A stretch of DNA of 6,034 nucleotides from Piscirickettsiaceae bacterium (GCA_018646825.1 JABGUA010000028.1:1-6034), one strand, 5' to 3'; numbered from the stretch's first letter, positions 1 to 5,798 are shown. Numbers and translations: made by a program. Notes: a model not told the origin generated them from the sequence alone.

Positions 1-1
1 A

Positions 2-337
2 GAGGGATCGTGGGACGGTGAAGCACTTACTCTAGTAGAAGACTTTACTTATTCGGACAACACTACAGAACAGCGAATTTGGACTTTGGCAAAGGGTGAA
101 GGCGATACTTGGACTGGGGATGCCAAAGGAGTAATTGGTGAGGCGAAAGGTAAAATTGAGGGTGATACGTTTTACTGGGCTTATAAAATAGATTTGCCAC
201 TTCCCGATGGAGAAATGAGAGTTTCGTTTGATGATTACATGTGGCTGCTGGACGATGATAGAGTTCTCAATATCGCCTACATGTCGAAATGGGGATTTCC
301 TTTGGGGCAAGTCACCATCATGTTTGAAAAGCTATAG
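2..337 (+). CDS. DUF3833 family protein, 3' part (N-terminus outside window)
   Basis: The reading frame is open from base 2 to the TAG at 335-337 and gives 111 residues; the start lies upstream of the window. The protein matches the DUF3833 pattern as I know it: a W-D-G-E-x-L-T-L-x-E-D-F stretch at the left edge, then an R-I-W-T-L strand, a G-D-A-K-G-V-I-G-E-A-K-G turn, D-L-P-L-P-D-G and F-D-D-Y-M-W-L, ending in a G-F-P-L-G-Q-V-T strand. Family members are usually about 180 residues, often small exported or lipoprotein-like beta-rich proteins of unknown function, so roughly 70 N-terminal residues (where any signal peptide would be) are missing. A TTG at 86 is in frame but cuts into the conserved domain, so it is not the real start. 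The family call is fairly sure; the function is unknown. A 101-base gap separates it from the next gene. Confidence 0.8.
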   Translation, partial: EGSWDGEALTLVEDFTYSDNTTEQRIWTLAKGEGDTWTGDAKGVIGEAKGKIEGDTFYWAYKIDLPLPDGEMRVSFDDYMWLLDDDRVLNIAYMSKWGFPLGQVTIMFEKL

Positions 338-368
338 TTAGATTAGTTTAGCTCTCTCACAAATATAG

Positions 369-396
369 TTGTCCTATGATAATGCCAATTTATTAT
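369..396 (+). promoter_or_regulatory. Candidate sigma70-type promoter for the epimerase gene
   Basis: TTGTCC at 369-374 (4 of 6 matches to TTGACA) and TATTAT at 391-396 (5 of 6 matches to TATAAT) are separated by 16 bases. Transcription would start near 403, giving a leader of about 36 bases. The site lies in the AT-rich gap after the DUF3833 stop. It was found by eye; AT-rich DNA yields such matches by chance. Confidence 0.3.
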
Positions 397-438
397 AAAT
401 GATTAGTCTACTACGCTTACTGGACTGAGGAATGAACC

Positions 439-1320
439 ATGAGAATATTATTTACCGGTGGATCAGGTAAAGCTGGAAAGCACAGCGTAAACTACTTATT
501 CGAACAAGGTCATTCAATTCTTAACCTCGATCAGGTCAATCTTGACCATCCAAAGGTTTTGACCCGTTTTGCTGATATCACGGATGCGGGGCAAGTATTT
601 GATGTAATGGGTAGCTACGCAAATTACGATGAACTTGCCCATGGCACAGGCGTTCCTAAGTTCGATGCAGTTGTCCACTTTGCCGCAATCCCGCGCTTGC
701 TCATGACGAGTGATAACGAATGTTACAGAGTTAATACTCTTGGAACCTACAATGTCATAGATGCCGCTGTCAAAATGGGTGTGCGCAAGGTGATATTCGC
801 ATCTTCTGAGACAACTTACGGAATTTGCTTTGCCGATGGTGAGGTGAAACCGGATTACTTGCCCATTGATGAGGCGCATCCGACTATTCCAGAAGACAGT
901 TATGCAATGTCAAAAGTCGTGAACGAAGCGACTGCTCAAAGCTTTCAACGCAGAACTGGCATCGATATTTACGGTTTGCGAATAAACAATGTTATTGAAC
1001 CGCACGAATATATTGAAAACTTTCCCGCTTTTATGAAAAATCCGGATTTAAGACGGCGAAATATCTTTTCTTACATCGATGCTCGTGATCTTGGGCAAAT
1101 GGTTCAAAAGTGCTTACAAACGGATGGTTTAGGGTATCAAGTTTTCAATGTATCTAATGATGATCACTCAGTCGGTTTAACATCAGAAGAATTGATCAAT
1201 ATCTACTATCAACAGGTTCCTGTTAAACCTGATGAGGTTCCCAAAAGCTTTTATTCAAATGAAAAGGCAAAACGTTTGTTAGGATTTAAGCCTGAACATA
1301 GTTGGCGAGATTATATTTAA
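439..1320 (+). CDS. NAD(P)-dependent epimerase/dehydratase (extended SDR family)
   Basis: This 293-residue protein is an extended short-chain dehydrogenase/reductase that probably acts on a sugar or nucleotide sugar in the cytoplasm. The N-terminal Rossmann motif G7-G-S-G10-K-A-G13 follows the first beta strand (R-I-L-F-T). D31 at the end of the second strand suggests a preference for NAD, D46-I-T is the adenine-side loop, and H80-F-A-A-I is the fourth-strand motif. The catalytic residues are visible: S122/S123 in F-A-S-S-E-T-T-Y-G and Y155-A-M-S-K159. The C-terminus has F-S-Y-I-D-A-R-D (210-217) and L-L-G-F-K-P, both typical of the epimerase family. Length is normal. The ATG is well placed, with GAGGA at 427-431. 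The specific substrate cannot be read from the sequence; UDP-glucose epimerase-like or uronate dehydrogenase-like enzymes are possibilities. No sugar-pathway genes flank it. Confidence 0.88.
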   Translation: MRILFTGGSGKAGKHSVNYLFEQGHSILNLDQVNLDHPKVLTRFADITDAGQVFDVMGSYANYDELAHGTGVPKFDAVVHFAAIPRLLMTSDNECYRVNTLGTYNVIDAAVKMGVRKVIFASSETTYGICFADGEVKPDYLPIDEAHPTIPEDSYAMSKVVNEATAQSFQRRTGIDIYGLRINNVIEPHEYIENFPAFMKNPDLRRRNIFSYIDARDLGQMVQKCLQTDGLGYQVFNVSNDDHSVGLTSEELINIYYQQVPVKPDEVPKSFYSNEKAKRLLGFKPEHSWRDYI

Positions 1321-1361
1321 CTTTAATTATCTTTAAGGAACCTCTGCCAGCCGGATGTGAC

Positions 1362-1380
1362 GAAAGTACATGATACTTTC
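1362..1380. repeat. Perfect 7-bp inverted repeat between the epimerase and YecA genes
   Basis: GAAAGTA (1362-1368) and TACTTTC (1374-1380) are perfect inverted repeats around a 5-base centre. No T-run follows on the + strand, so it is not a classical intrinsic terminator. It lies 42 bases after the epimerase stop and 48 bases before the YecA start, so it could be an operator, an RNA hairpin in the YecA leader, or a remnant terminator stem. Confidence 0.45.
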
Positions 1381-1428
1381 AAACGAAACGTCTAGCTCTG
1401 CATCACACATTTGTATTAGACTTACCCG

Positions 1429-1962
1429 ATGACGAAAAGTGTAAACTTAGATGAGCTAGACCAGTTCTTGTCTTCTGACGAAAGCCCAGAGAACTGTATG
1501 ATGCTATCGGATTTAGACGGCCTTTTACACGGTGTGATTTGCTCTCCCTCTCCTGTCTCATCTGATGTGTGGATGGCAGCAGGGCTTGGGGCAGAGCTGA
1601 AAGAACTACCTGAGTGGGTCGTTAATACTCTGACTGATCGCTATATGGAGATTGCTCAAGGGCTTGCTCATGATCCGATGGTTGTAGAACCAATATTCTG
1701 GCAAGCCAAAGAAGGGCATGTGATTGCGATGGATTGGTGCGAAGGCTTTATGAAAGCTGTCAGCCTAAACCCAAAAGAGTGGCTTAGACTAAGTGAGAGC
1801 GGTAAGGATGGCCATTTAATGACCCCTATCTTGCTTCACATGATTGATGAACAGGGCAACTCAATGATGGGGATAACGCAAGACCAGTTGGACAAGGCTT
1901 TGTTTCAGGCTTCTGAGGTCATCCCAGATAGTGTGGCTAGAATCTACTTATACTGGCAATGA
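1429..1962 (+). CDS. YecA/UPF0149 (YgfB-like) family protein
   Basis: The 177-residue protein has the hallmarks of the UPF0149/YecA family: an N-terminal L-D-x-F-L helix, then C23-M-M-L-S-D-L-D-G-L-L-H-G (23-35), the E-P-I-F-W motif (87-91), M101-D-W-C-E-G-F-M-K-A-V (101-111) and a C-terminal P-D-S-V-A-R-I-Y-L-Y-W. The family is all-helical and cytoplasmic, and its biochemical role is poorly known. Some members end in a zinc-binding SEC-C tail; this one has no such Cys-rich tail and stops after the helical domain. The ATG at 1429 is forced: the only upstream in-frame codons after the TAG at 1417-1419 are three sense codons. No convincing Shine-Dalgarno sequence precedes it, so translation may be weak or leaderless. 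It stands alone, with about 100 bases on each side. Family call sure; function unknown. Confidence 0.83.
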   Translation: MTKSVNLDELDQFLSSDESPENCMMLSDLDGLLHGVICSPSPVSSDVWMAAGLGAELKELPEWVVNTLTDRYMEIAQGLAHDPMVVEPIFWQAKEGHVIAMDWCEGFMKAVSLNPKEWLRLSESGKDGHLMTPILLHMIDEQGNSMMGITQDQLDKALFQASEVIPDSVARIYLYWQ

Positions 1963-2062
1963 ACAGCCTTTTCTAAGGTGAACAGACGTACTTTAAATTA
2001 AGGATAGATCTTACCTTTTGGGTTTGGTAGCGATTTCATCTTGTTTAGCGATTGGATAAACG

Positions 2063-2710
2063 ATGCTTAAGTTGCGTCACAGTTATATTCTTAAATACAG
2101 ACTACTCTGTTTGATACTTTCAGTAGGGTATTTCTTATATCAGTTCACTCAAGCTAACTATGATAACTTTGGTATTCAGTTTCGGTATCTGACTATTTGG
2201 GGTCTGACTTGCGCTATGGTGGCAACATTGCTTTTGTATAAACGTAACCGCCACGATCTTCCCGAAAGTTACTTGCCGTTTGTTTCTGCAACGGCTGTAT
2301 TGAACGCTATGGTTGTTTTTCTTTATTGGAAGCTATACTTCATTGATCCCAGCTTGGTAAATTATTCAGGATCAATAGTTTGGTTTCAGGAGTACTACCT
2401 GCATATACTTGGCCCTGCTTTAATAATTCTGGACGCATTGCTGTTTAACAATTCTTTTACGCAAGTTAAGAAGGGTACCGTGGCGATCTTGGGTATATGT
2501 TTGCTTTATATCTTTTGGTCAGAAGTTGTAACAGGACCGCAAAATATTACGCCAAAGGGTACTGTGACCAACGGTTTACCGTATCCTTTTCTAAACAACA
2601 TGACGTTTTACGAGCGAGTGAACTTTTACGCGACAACTATAATCACTGGCCTTGGGTTTTATGCGGCTGGCTGGGGTTTGGCGAAGTTAAAGTTAAAGTT
2701 TGTGGAATGA
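2063..2710 (+). CDS. Multi-pass membrane protein of FAR-17a/AIG1-like family, candidate threonine-type lipid hydrolase
   Basis: The 215-residue protein has about six hydrophobic segments (roughly 10-28, 40-58, 72-92, 110-129, 136-153 and 186-208), so it is an inner-membrane protein. Recalled against human AIG1, the landmarks match in order: F-R-Y-L-T44-I-W (AIG1 W-K-F-L-T-F), L-Y-W-K-L-Y-F-I-D-P near 87-96 (AIG1 F-W-I-I-Y-A-Y-D), H114 in Y-Y-L-H-I-L-G-P (AIG1 G-M-H-T), then V-V-T-G and Y-P-F-L-N-N-M (AIG1 H-V-T-G and Y-P-F-L-E-H). AIG1 and ADTRP hydrolyse fatty acid esters of hydroxy fatty acids with a Thr/His pair, and both positions seem kept here. A loop of about 12 extra residues separates V-T-G from Y-P-F-L. 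The ATG follows GGAT (2054-2057). The family assignment comes from remembered alignment; the activity and substrate are inference. Confidence 0.62.
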   Translation: MLKLRHSYILKYRLLCLILSVGYFLYQFTQANYDNFGIQFRYLTIWGLTCAMVATLLLYKRNRHDLPESYLPFVSATAVLNAMVVFLYWKLYFIDPSLVNYSGSIVWFQEYYLHILGPALIILDALLFNNSFTQVKKGTVAILGICLLYIFWSEVVTGPQNITPKGTVTNGLPYPFLNNMTFYERVNFYATTIITGLGFYAAGWGLAKLKLKFVE

Positions 2711-2725
2711 CTGGCTCACTGCAAG

Positions 2726-2790
2726 TGTAGTGACCCCAAAAGGCTCCAAATATAGAATGAGGGGTCCTAATTATGAGGAAGTAAGATTAT
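2726..2790 (+). mobile_element. Possible decayed end of an IS3-type insertion sequence
   Basis: TGTAGTGACCCCAAAAGG (2726-2743) resembles in style the terminal inverted repeats of IS3-family elements that begin TGTA-x-TG and continue through a C-run and A-run. It is followed at a suitable distance by ATGAGGAAGTAAG (2773-2785), which could be a corrupted start of an orfA (Met-Arg-Lys-Ser-type beginning) interrupted by a stop. No transposase coding follows and no matching right end was found in the window. The call is resemblance only. Confidence 0.15.
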
Positions 2791-3037
2791 TATTCATATG
2801 AGCTTAAGAACTACCCCTTAAGTTTGTTACTTTTTAGCTCTAGAGCTTATGACGTGCAGAAGCCTCTAAGTTAAAGAAGACTAACTCTTAATATTTAAAC
2901 ATAAACAATTAATAACACTTATGAAAACAAACACAAAATCATCTCAGCTACCCTGCAATGAGGATAGTATAGTTGTGTAGGCCTCGGTAAGCCTCATAAG
3001 TCGACATCTGATCTGACTTCGAAAAGAAAATAATATC

Positions 3038-3142
3038 ATGCTAGCAAACAGGCTCATTGGAGTTGACGTCGAAACCACGTCGTTGAACGCAGTAATTTTG
3101 GATGCACATGGTCAAGTGCTCGAGCGATTTTTCGAAGGTTAA
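3038..3142 (+). pseudogene. N-terminal remnant of an FGGY-family carbohydrate kinase
   Basis: A 34-codon frame, ATG at 3038 to TAA at 3140-3142, encodes the first beta hairpin of an FGGY sugar kinase (xylulokinase/glycerol kinase type): L-I-G-V-D-V-E-T-T-S-L-N-A-V-I-L-D-A-H-G-Q-V-L. The family consensus is G-(I/V)-D-x-G-T-(T/S)-S-x-K-A, followed by an aspartate and a D/H-G-x-V turn, so the match covers the whole ATP phosphate-1 loop. Two key positions differ: E12 replaces the loop glycine, and N replaces the usual Lys/Arg after S-L. After the stop, the same frame shows no further kinase sequence, and a full gene would be about 500 codons. This is therefore a truncated and mutated leftover, not a working kinase. 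Other ASKHA proteins such as ROK kinases fit less well because they carry G-G-T-K in the loop. No sugar transporter or sugar dehydrogenase lies beside it. Confidence 0.65.
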
Positions 3143-3354
3143 GACAAAGCAGAGGGTCGTGTTAAACATACCGCCATAAATGAAAATCCAATTTTAATTC
3201 AGTATATTACATCGTTATATTAAATAGAAAATGGCGCGCCCAAGGGGTAATTTCACTTGTTACGATAGCACCGAATTACTGCTAACATCTTTATATCATT
3301 TTTGTAGTTAAATTGATGATCTTTCAAATAAAAAACTTGCTATCGATGTAATAA

Positions 3355-3369
3355 CTCCATTTATTGGAG
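3355..3369 (+). promoter_or_regulatory. Small hairpin in the bactofilin upstream region
   Basis: CTCCA (3355-3359) pairs perfectly with TGGAG (3365-3369) around a 5-base AT loop, ending 29 bases before the bactofilin ATG. The right arm contains a GGAGG (3366-3370) that looks like a Shine-Dalgarno core but has no start codon at a useful distance. The bactofilin start has its own GGGAG at 3385-3389. Whether the hairpin is regulatory or chance is open. Confidence 0.25.
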
Positions 3370-3398
3370 GCTAAGTCAAATTCTGGGAGATAGGATGA

Positions 3399-3707
3399 AT
3401 GGCTGTATCGACGATACAAAGCGATCTTGAAATTCATGGAAATATCCAAAGCCAAGGAGAGGTTGTGATTTCTGGGTCCATTAAAGGCAATGTTGCCGCA
3501 AAAGCCGTTGATGTGAAAGACAGCGGAATGATCGCGGGCAATATCACATCAGAAGAAGTGCTGACCGAAGGTAAAATTAAAGGTAAAATCAAAGCCACAT
3601 CCGTAAACCTAAAACTGACCTCATCCACCGATACGCAAATGGTAAGCAATACGCTTGTGGTAGAAACAGGGGCTGCGCTTTTGGGGAAATTCAAAATCGG
3701 GGCGTAA
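3399..3707 (+). CDS. Bactofilin (polymer-forming cytoskeletal protein)
   Basis: The 102-residue protein is almost entirely a bactofilin domain: short repeated beta strands with turns rich in G and S/D, as in I-x-G-N-I-x-S-x-G-x-V (12-22), S-G-S-I-K-G-N-V (25-32), G43-M-I-A-G-N-I (43-49), E57-G-K-I-K-G-K-I (57-64) and a last G-A-A-L-L-G-K-F. Bactofilins form right-handed beta-helices that polymerise into nucleotide-free filaments at the inner membrane and often position cell-wall enzymes. There is only a short N-terminal tail before the helix, and none of the charged or proline-rich tails seen in longer paralogues. The start is fixed by an in-frame TGA immediately upstream (3396-3398) and by GGGAG at 3385-3389. 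In many alphaproteobacteria a bactofilin gene follows an M23 peptidase gene; none is present here. It is convergent with the next gene. Confidence 0.87.
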   Translation: MAVSTIQSDLEIHGNIQSQGEVVISGSIKGNVAAKAVDVKDSGMIAGNITSEEVLTEGKIKGKIKATSVNLKLTSSTDTQMVSNTLVVETGAALLGKFKIGA

Positions 3708-3728
3708 GCAACTGTGCTGTGGGGTATG

Positions 3729-3760
3729 CTTTATTTTCTGATAAAGACAGTCTTTTAATT
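3729..3760. terminator. Weak hairpin(s) between convergent bactofilin and nucleotidyltransferase genes
   Basis: The 47-base gap between the two converging stops contains CTTTAT (3729-3734) facing ATAAAG (3741-3746), and an overlapping AAAGA-CAG-TCTTT (3743-3755) followed by TAATTTTT. The second could end bactofilin transcription, since a T-rich tract follows on the + strand. The stems are AT-rich and weak, so this is a candidate only. Confidence 0.3.
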
Positions 3761-4363
3761 TTTACGCAGTTCAGATCCAAGCCGCCAGGCCATCCAATCT
3801 TCTGGCGTATCAAGATCGTTTGTTGCATGCGAGCCGGGCAGCGCGATATGTTTTATCTCGTTTCTGTCTTGTGCGATCAAGGCACGGGCGCCTTGATCGC
3901 CCTTTAAGGTAGTTAAGGATTTAAAGCAGCGATTGGGAAACACCACCGGATGGCCCAGCCTCCCATTGGTAGAAATTGCTTGAGCAATTACCTCGGGATT
4001 TTTCTGATGCGCAGCCACTAAGAGCTCAATATCCTCGCGCGTTAAGTCTGGCATATCTGCTGGAATGATCATCACACCAGAATGAATGCTCTTTTTCAAC
4101 ATGCTTGCGGCGCTGGCCAGCGAATAGCCCATGCCGCTTTGTGAATTTAAAATGAAGCGTCGCTCAATTGGCAGGCCAAGCAAACAAATTGATCTGGGAT
4201 GGGCCGCATCTGGCAAGGCTACGATCACCTTTGCTGATACTTGGCAAGCAAGCAGGGTTATGCGCTGAATTTGGGGCAGGCCAGAGACTTTCTGCGTCAG
4301 TTTGTCTAATCCGCGCATCCGCTTGGATTGCCCAGCTGCCAAAATGATAATCGCCATTTCCAT
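3755..4363 (-). CDS. MocA/MobA-like nucleotidyltransferase (NTP_transf_3), probable molybdenum cofactor cytidylyltransferase type
   Basis: The 202-residue protein is a cytoplasmic NTP transferase. The nucleotide-binding signature L8-A-A-G-Q-S-K-R-M16 with K21 comes first, then G77-M-G-Y-S-L (substrate loop), A102-D-M-P (metal-binding aspartate), G137-H-P-V-V-F, G155-D-Q-G-A-R and the C-terminal N182-D-L-D-T-P-E-D-W (second metal site). L-A-A-G, G-H-P and G-D-x-G-A-R favour the MocA group, which joins CMP to molybdopterin for xanthine-dehydrogenase-like enzymes, over GTP-specific MobA. Length matches MocA (about 190-200). No XdhC or molybdoenzyme gene is in the window, so the substrate is not certain. 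The first ATG lacks a Shine-Dalgarno sequence; the in-frame ATG two codons later (4357) begins right at the first beta strand and is an equally plausible start. It is co-directional with the transporter gene upstream, 135 bases away. Confidence 0.82.
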   Translation of the reverse strand: MEMAIIILAAGQSKRMRGLDKLTQKVSGLPQIQRITLLACQVSAKVIVALPDAAHPRSICLLGLPIERRFILNSQSGMGYSLASAASMLKKSIHSGVMIIPADMPDLTREDIELLVAAHQKNPEVIAQAISTNGRLGHPVVFPNRCFKSLTTLKGDQGARALIAQDRNEIKHIALPGSHATNDLDTPEDWMAWRLGSELRKN

Positions 4364-4473
4364 TTAGGTTTTATACGGCATTTAACGCAAAATGTAGACC
4401 CTAGAATTCTGAGCGCGGGCTATTTGGCTGCAAAGTGATCGCTTAACCCTTACATTTACCGTTCCAAACAGGC

Positions 4474-4487
4474 GCCAAAATATTGGC
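4474..4487 (-). repeat. Short hairpin after the CNNM/CorC gene
   Basis: GCCAA (4474-4478) and TTGGC (4483-4487) form a perfect 5-bp stem with a 4-base AT loop, 12 bases past the transporter stop on the - strand. There is no T-run after it in that direction, so it is a poor terminator; it may still slow transcription or protect the mRNA 3' end. No other candidate was found in the 135-base gap. Confidence 0.25.
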
Positions 4488-4498
4488 TCGGGCAAGGT

Positions 4499-5785
4499 TT
4501 AGAGTGGCCTGATTTTCAATTCTGTGATGCGGTTTGCAATACGACCCGAAACTTCAAAGCGAAACCCGTGAAAGCTAAAAACCTGACCTATAATGGGTAT
4601 TGTTTGCGCCTCGTGAATGACCAACCCGGCGATTGTGTTGGCTTCGGTATCGGGCAAGGCCCAATCATTAGCGCGATTTAGGTCTCGAATGGTCATCGTG
4701 CCGTCAATTACAAATTGCCCATCCTCGGTCTGTGCAATCGAGCTGGTGACATTTTCGTCAAATTCATCTGTGATCTCGCCAACGATTTCCTCAAGTATAT
4801 CTTCTAACGTCAAGAGGCCTTGCAAACTGCCATATTCATCAACGATCAACGCAAAATGCGCATGTCGGAGCAAAAACTGCCGCATTTGATCATCCAATGG
4901 CGTTGTGTTGGGCACAAAATACGGCTCCATCGCCACATCTCTAATATCAAAAGAGTCAAAGTTACGCGTCGCCGTTTCTGGATTGCTCATAATTCGGTAC
5001 ACTGTACGCGCAAGATCTTTGGCATGGATCACACCAATTATGTTTTCGGGGTCATCCTTATAAACAGGAAGCCGCGTATAGCTGCTATCAAGGCATTGAT
5101 TTAAGATATCCATCGGCGGTTGGTCTGCATTGATCATTTCAATTTTTGAACGATGCAGCATAATTTCTTCAACCGCCCGCTCAGACAGGTCAAGCGCCCC
5201 AAGAATACGATCTCGATCTTCCTTTTCAACGATCCCCTCAGAATGCCCAAGGCTCAAGGCCCCGGCGATTTCTTCGCGCATCGCCTGATCAAGCATATGT
5301 GTATCGCTGCGCACGCCAAACAATCTGAGCACACCCCCAACCAGCCAGCGCACGGCGCTGGCGAAAGGCGAGAATAAAACAATACATATTTGGATGGGGC
5401 GGCTGACGCGGGCTGCTGCGGCCTCCGCATTTGTAATGGCGTAAGTTTTTGGCAAAACTTCTGCGAAGACTAAAATGAGAACCGTCATCACCAAAGTTGC
5501 CAGTGCCACGCCACTTTCGCCAAAAGATCGCGTGAAAACAGCCGTTGCCAAAGATGTTGCCAGAATATTAACCAAATTATTGCCCAATAGGACCGAGCCG
5601 ATCAGGCGCTCATTATCTTCGGTGATGTTAAGGGCTCGTTTCGCAGCGCGGGAACCCTTATCCGCCTGCGCCCGCAATTTTCCGCGCGAGGCAGCGGTTA
5701 AAGCCGTTTCGCTGCCCGAAAAAAAAGCAGAAAGAATTATCAAGCCCATGATGGTGCTGATCGTGATCCAGAACGCGGTATCCAT
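4499..5785 (-). CDS. CNNM/CorC (HlyC) family transporter with DUF21, two CBS domains and a CorC_HlyC domain
   Basis: The 428-residue inner-membrane protein is a full-length member of the CNNM/CorC family, linked to Mg2+ (and Co2+) export and often annotated as a hemolysin. The DUF21/CNNM membrane domain covers about 3-190, with the S23-G-S-E-T-A-L motif, the G68-N-N-L-V-N-I helix and E109-V-L-P-K-T-Y-A, the conserved Pro-Lys site of the ion pathway. A CBS pair follows at about 208-340, with R-L-P-V-Y (238-242), V315-D-E-Y-G-S and L-T-L-E-D-I-L-E-E-I-V-G-E-I-x-D-E. The FAD-binding-like CorC_HlyC domain runs from about 350 to the end (D-G-T-M-T-I-R-D-L-N, then N-T-I-A-G-L). Nothing essential appears missing. 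The start ATG is preceded by GGA at a usable distance, inside a small hairpin. XerD lies 96 bases upstream on the same strand, an order I recall as common in Rhodobacterales. Ion specificity is inferred from the family. Confidence 0.92.
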   Translation of the reverse strand: MDTAFWITISTIMGLIILSAFFSGSETALTAASRGKLRAQADKGSRAAKRALNITEDNERLIGSVLLGNNLVNILATSLATAVFTRSFGESGVALATLVMTVLILVFAEVLPKTYAITNAEAAAARVSRPIQICIVLFSPFASAVRWLVGGVLRLFGVRSDTHMLDQAMREEIAGALSLGHSEGIVEKEDRDRILGALDLSERAVEEIMLHRSKIEMINADQPPMDILNQCLDSSYTRLPVYKDDPENIIGVIHAKDLARTVYRIMSNPETATRNFDSFDIRDVAMEPYFVPNTTPLDDQMRQFLLRHAHFALIVDEYGSLQGLLTLEDILEEIVGEITDEFDENVTSSIAQTEDGQFVIDGTMTIRDLNRANDWALPDTEANTIAGLVIHEAQTIPIIGQVFSFHGFRFEVSGRIANRITELKIRPL

Positions 5786-5798
5786 ATCGGTTTCCGAT
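5786..5798 (-). promoter_or_regulatory. Hairpin abutting the CNNM/CorC start codon
   Basis: ATCGG (5786-5790) and CCGAT (5794-5798) form a perfect 5-bp inverted repeat with a 3-base loop, directly adjacent to the start codon of the transporter on the - strand. The presumed Shine-Dalgarno GGA lies in the hairpin (stem and loop), so folding could limit ribosome access. It is short and may be chance. Confidence 0.3.

Larger units (their letters stand above)
2711..3398. other. 688-base stretch without an intact gene; junction between left and right blocks
   Basis: This spacer is AT-rich and broken by stops in all frames. Its contents, in order, are GACCCC (2732-2737) facing GGGGTC (2761-2766) just after the AIG1-like gene; a featureless AT-rich part with a 19-codon frame at 2921-2980 that resembles nothing I know; an ATGAGG/CCTCAT inverted pair (2958-2963 and 2992-2997); the kinase remnant at 3038-3142; a very AT-rich stretch at about 3181-3232; an isolated 8-base palindrome GGCGCGCC (3233-3240); and a short hairpin before bactofilin. 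No tRNA or long repeat was seen. It reads as decayed sequence at the edge of an insertion or deletion. Confidence 0.6.

Noticed and set aside
514..879. A 121-codon - strand frame inside the epimerase gene
   Set aside because: The + strand carries the Rossmann motif and the Y-x-x-x-K site; the opposite frame gives no family signal.
2497..2730. A 77-codon + strand frame overlapping the AIG1-like gene
   Set aside because: It is a frame-shifted reading of the membrane protein's coding region, with no domain or good ribosome binding site.
2921..2980. A 19-codon frame (ATG at 2921) in the spacer
   Set aside because: No ribosome binding site, no similarity to any known leader or small protein, and expected by chance in AT-rich DNA.
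2811..3263. Similar CCCCTTAA...GTTAC (about 2814-2830) and AAGGGGTAA...GTTAC (about 3242-3263) segments as possible attachment sites
   Set aside because: The resemblance is short and partly inverted, partly direct; not convincing as a repeat pair.
3372..3398. Idea that the TGA just before the bactofilin ATG is the end of a lost upstream M23 peptidase gene
   Set aside because: In that frame only seven sense codons separate the TGA from another stop (3372-3374), too little to identify anything.
3434..3694. An 86-codon - strand frame opposite bactofilin
   Set aside because: The bactofilin repeats are clear on the + strand; the antisense frame is a by-product of their periodic codons.
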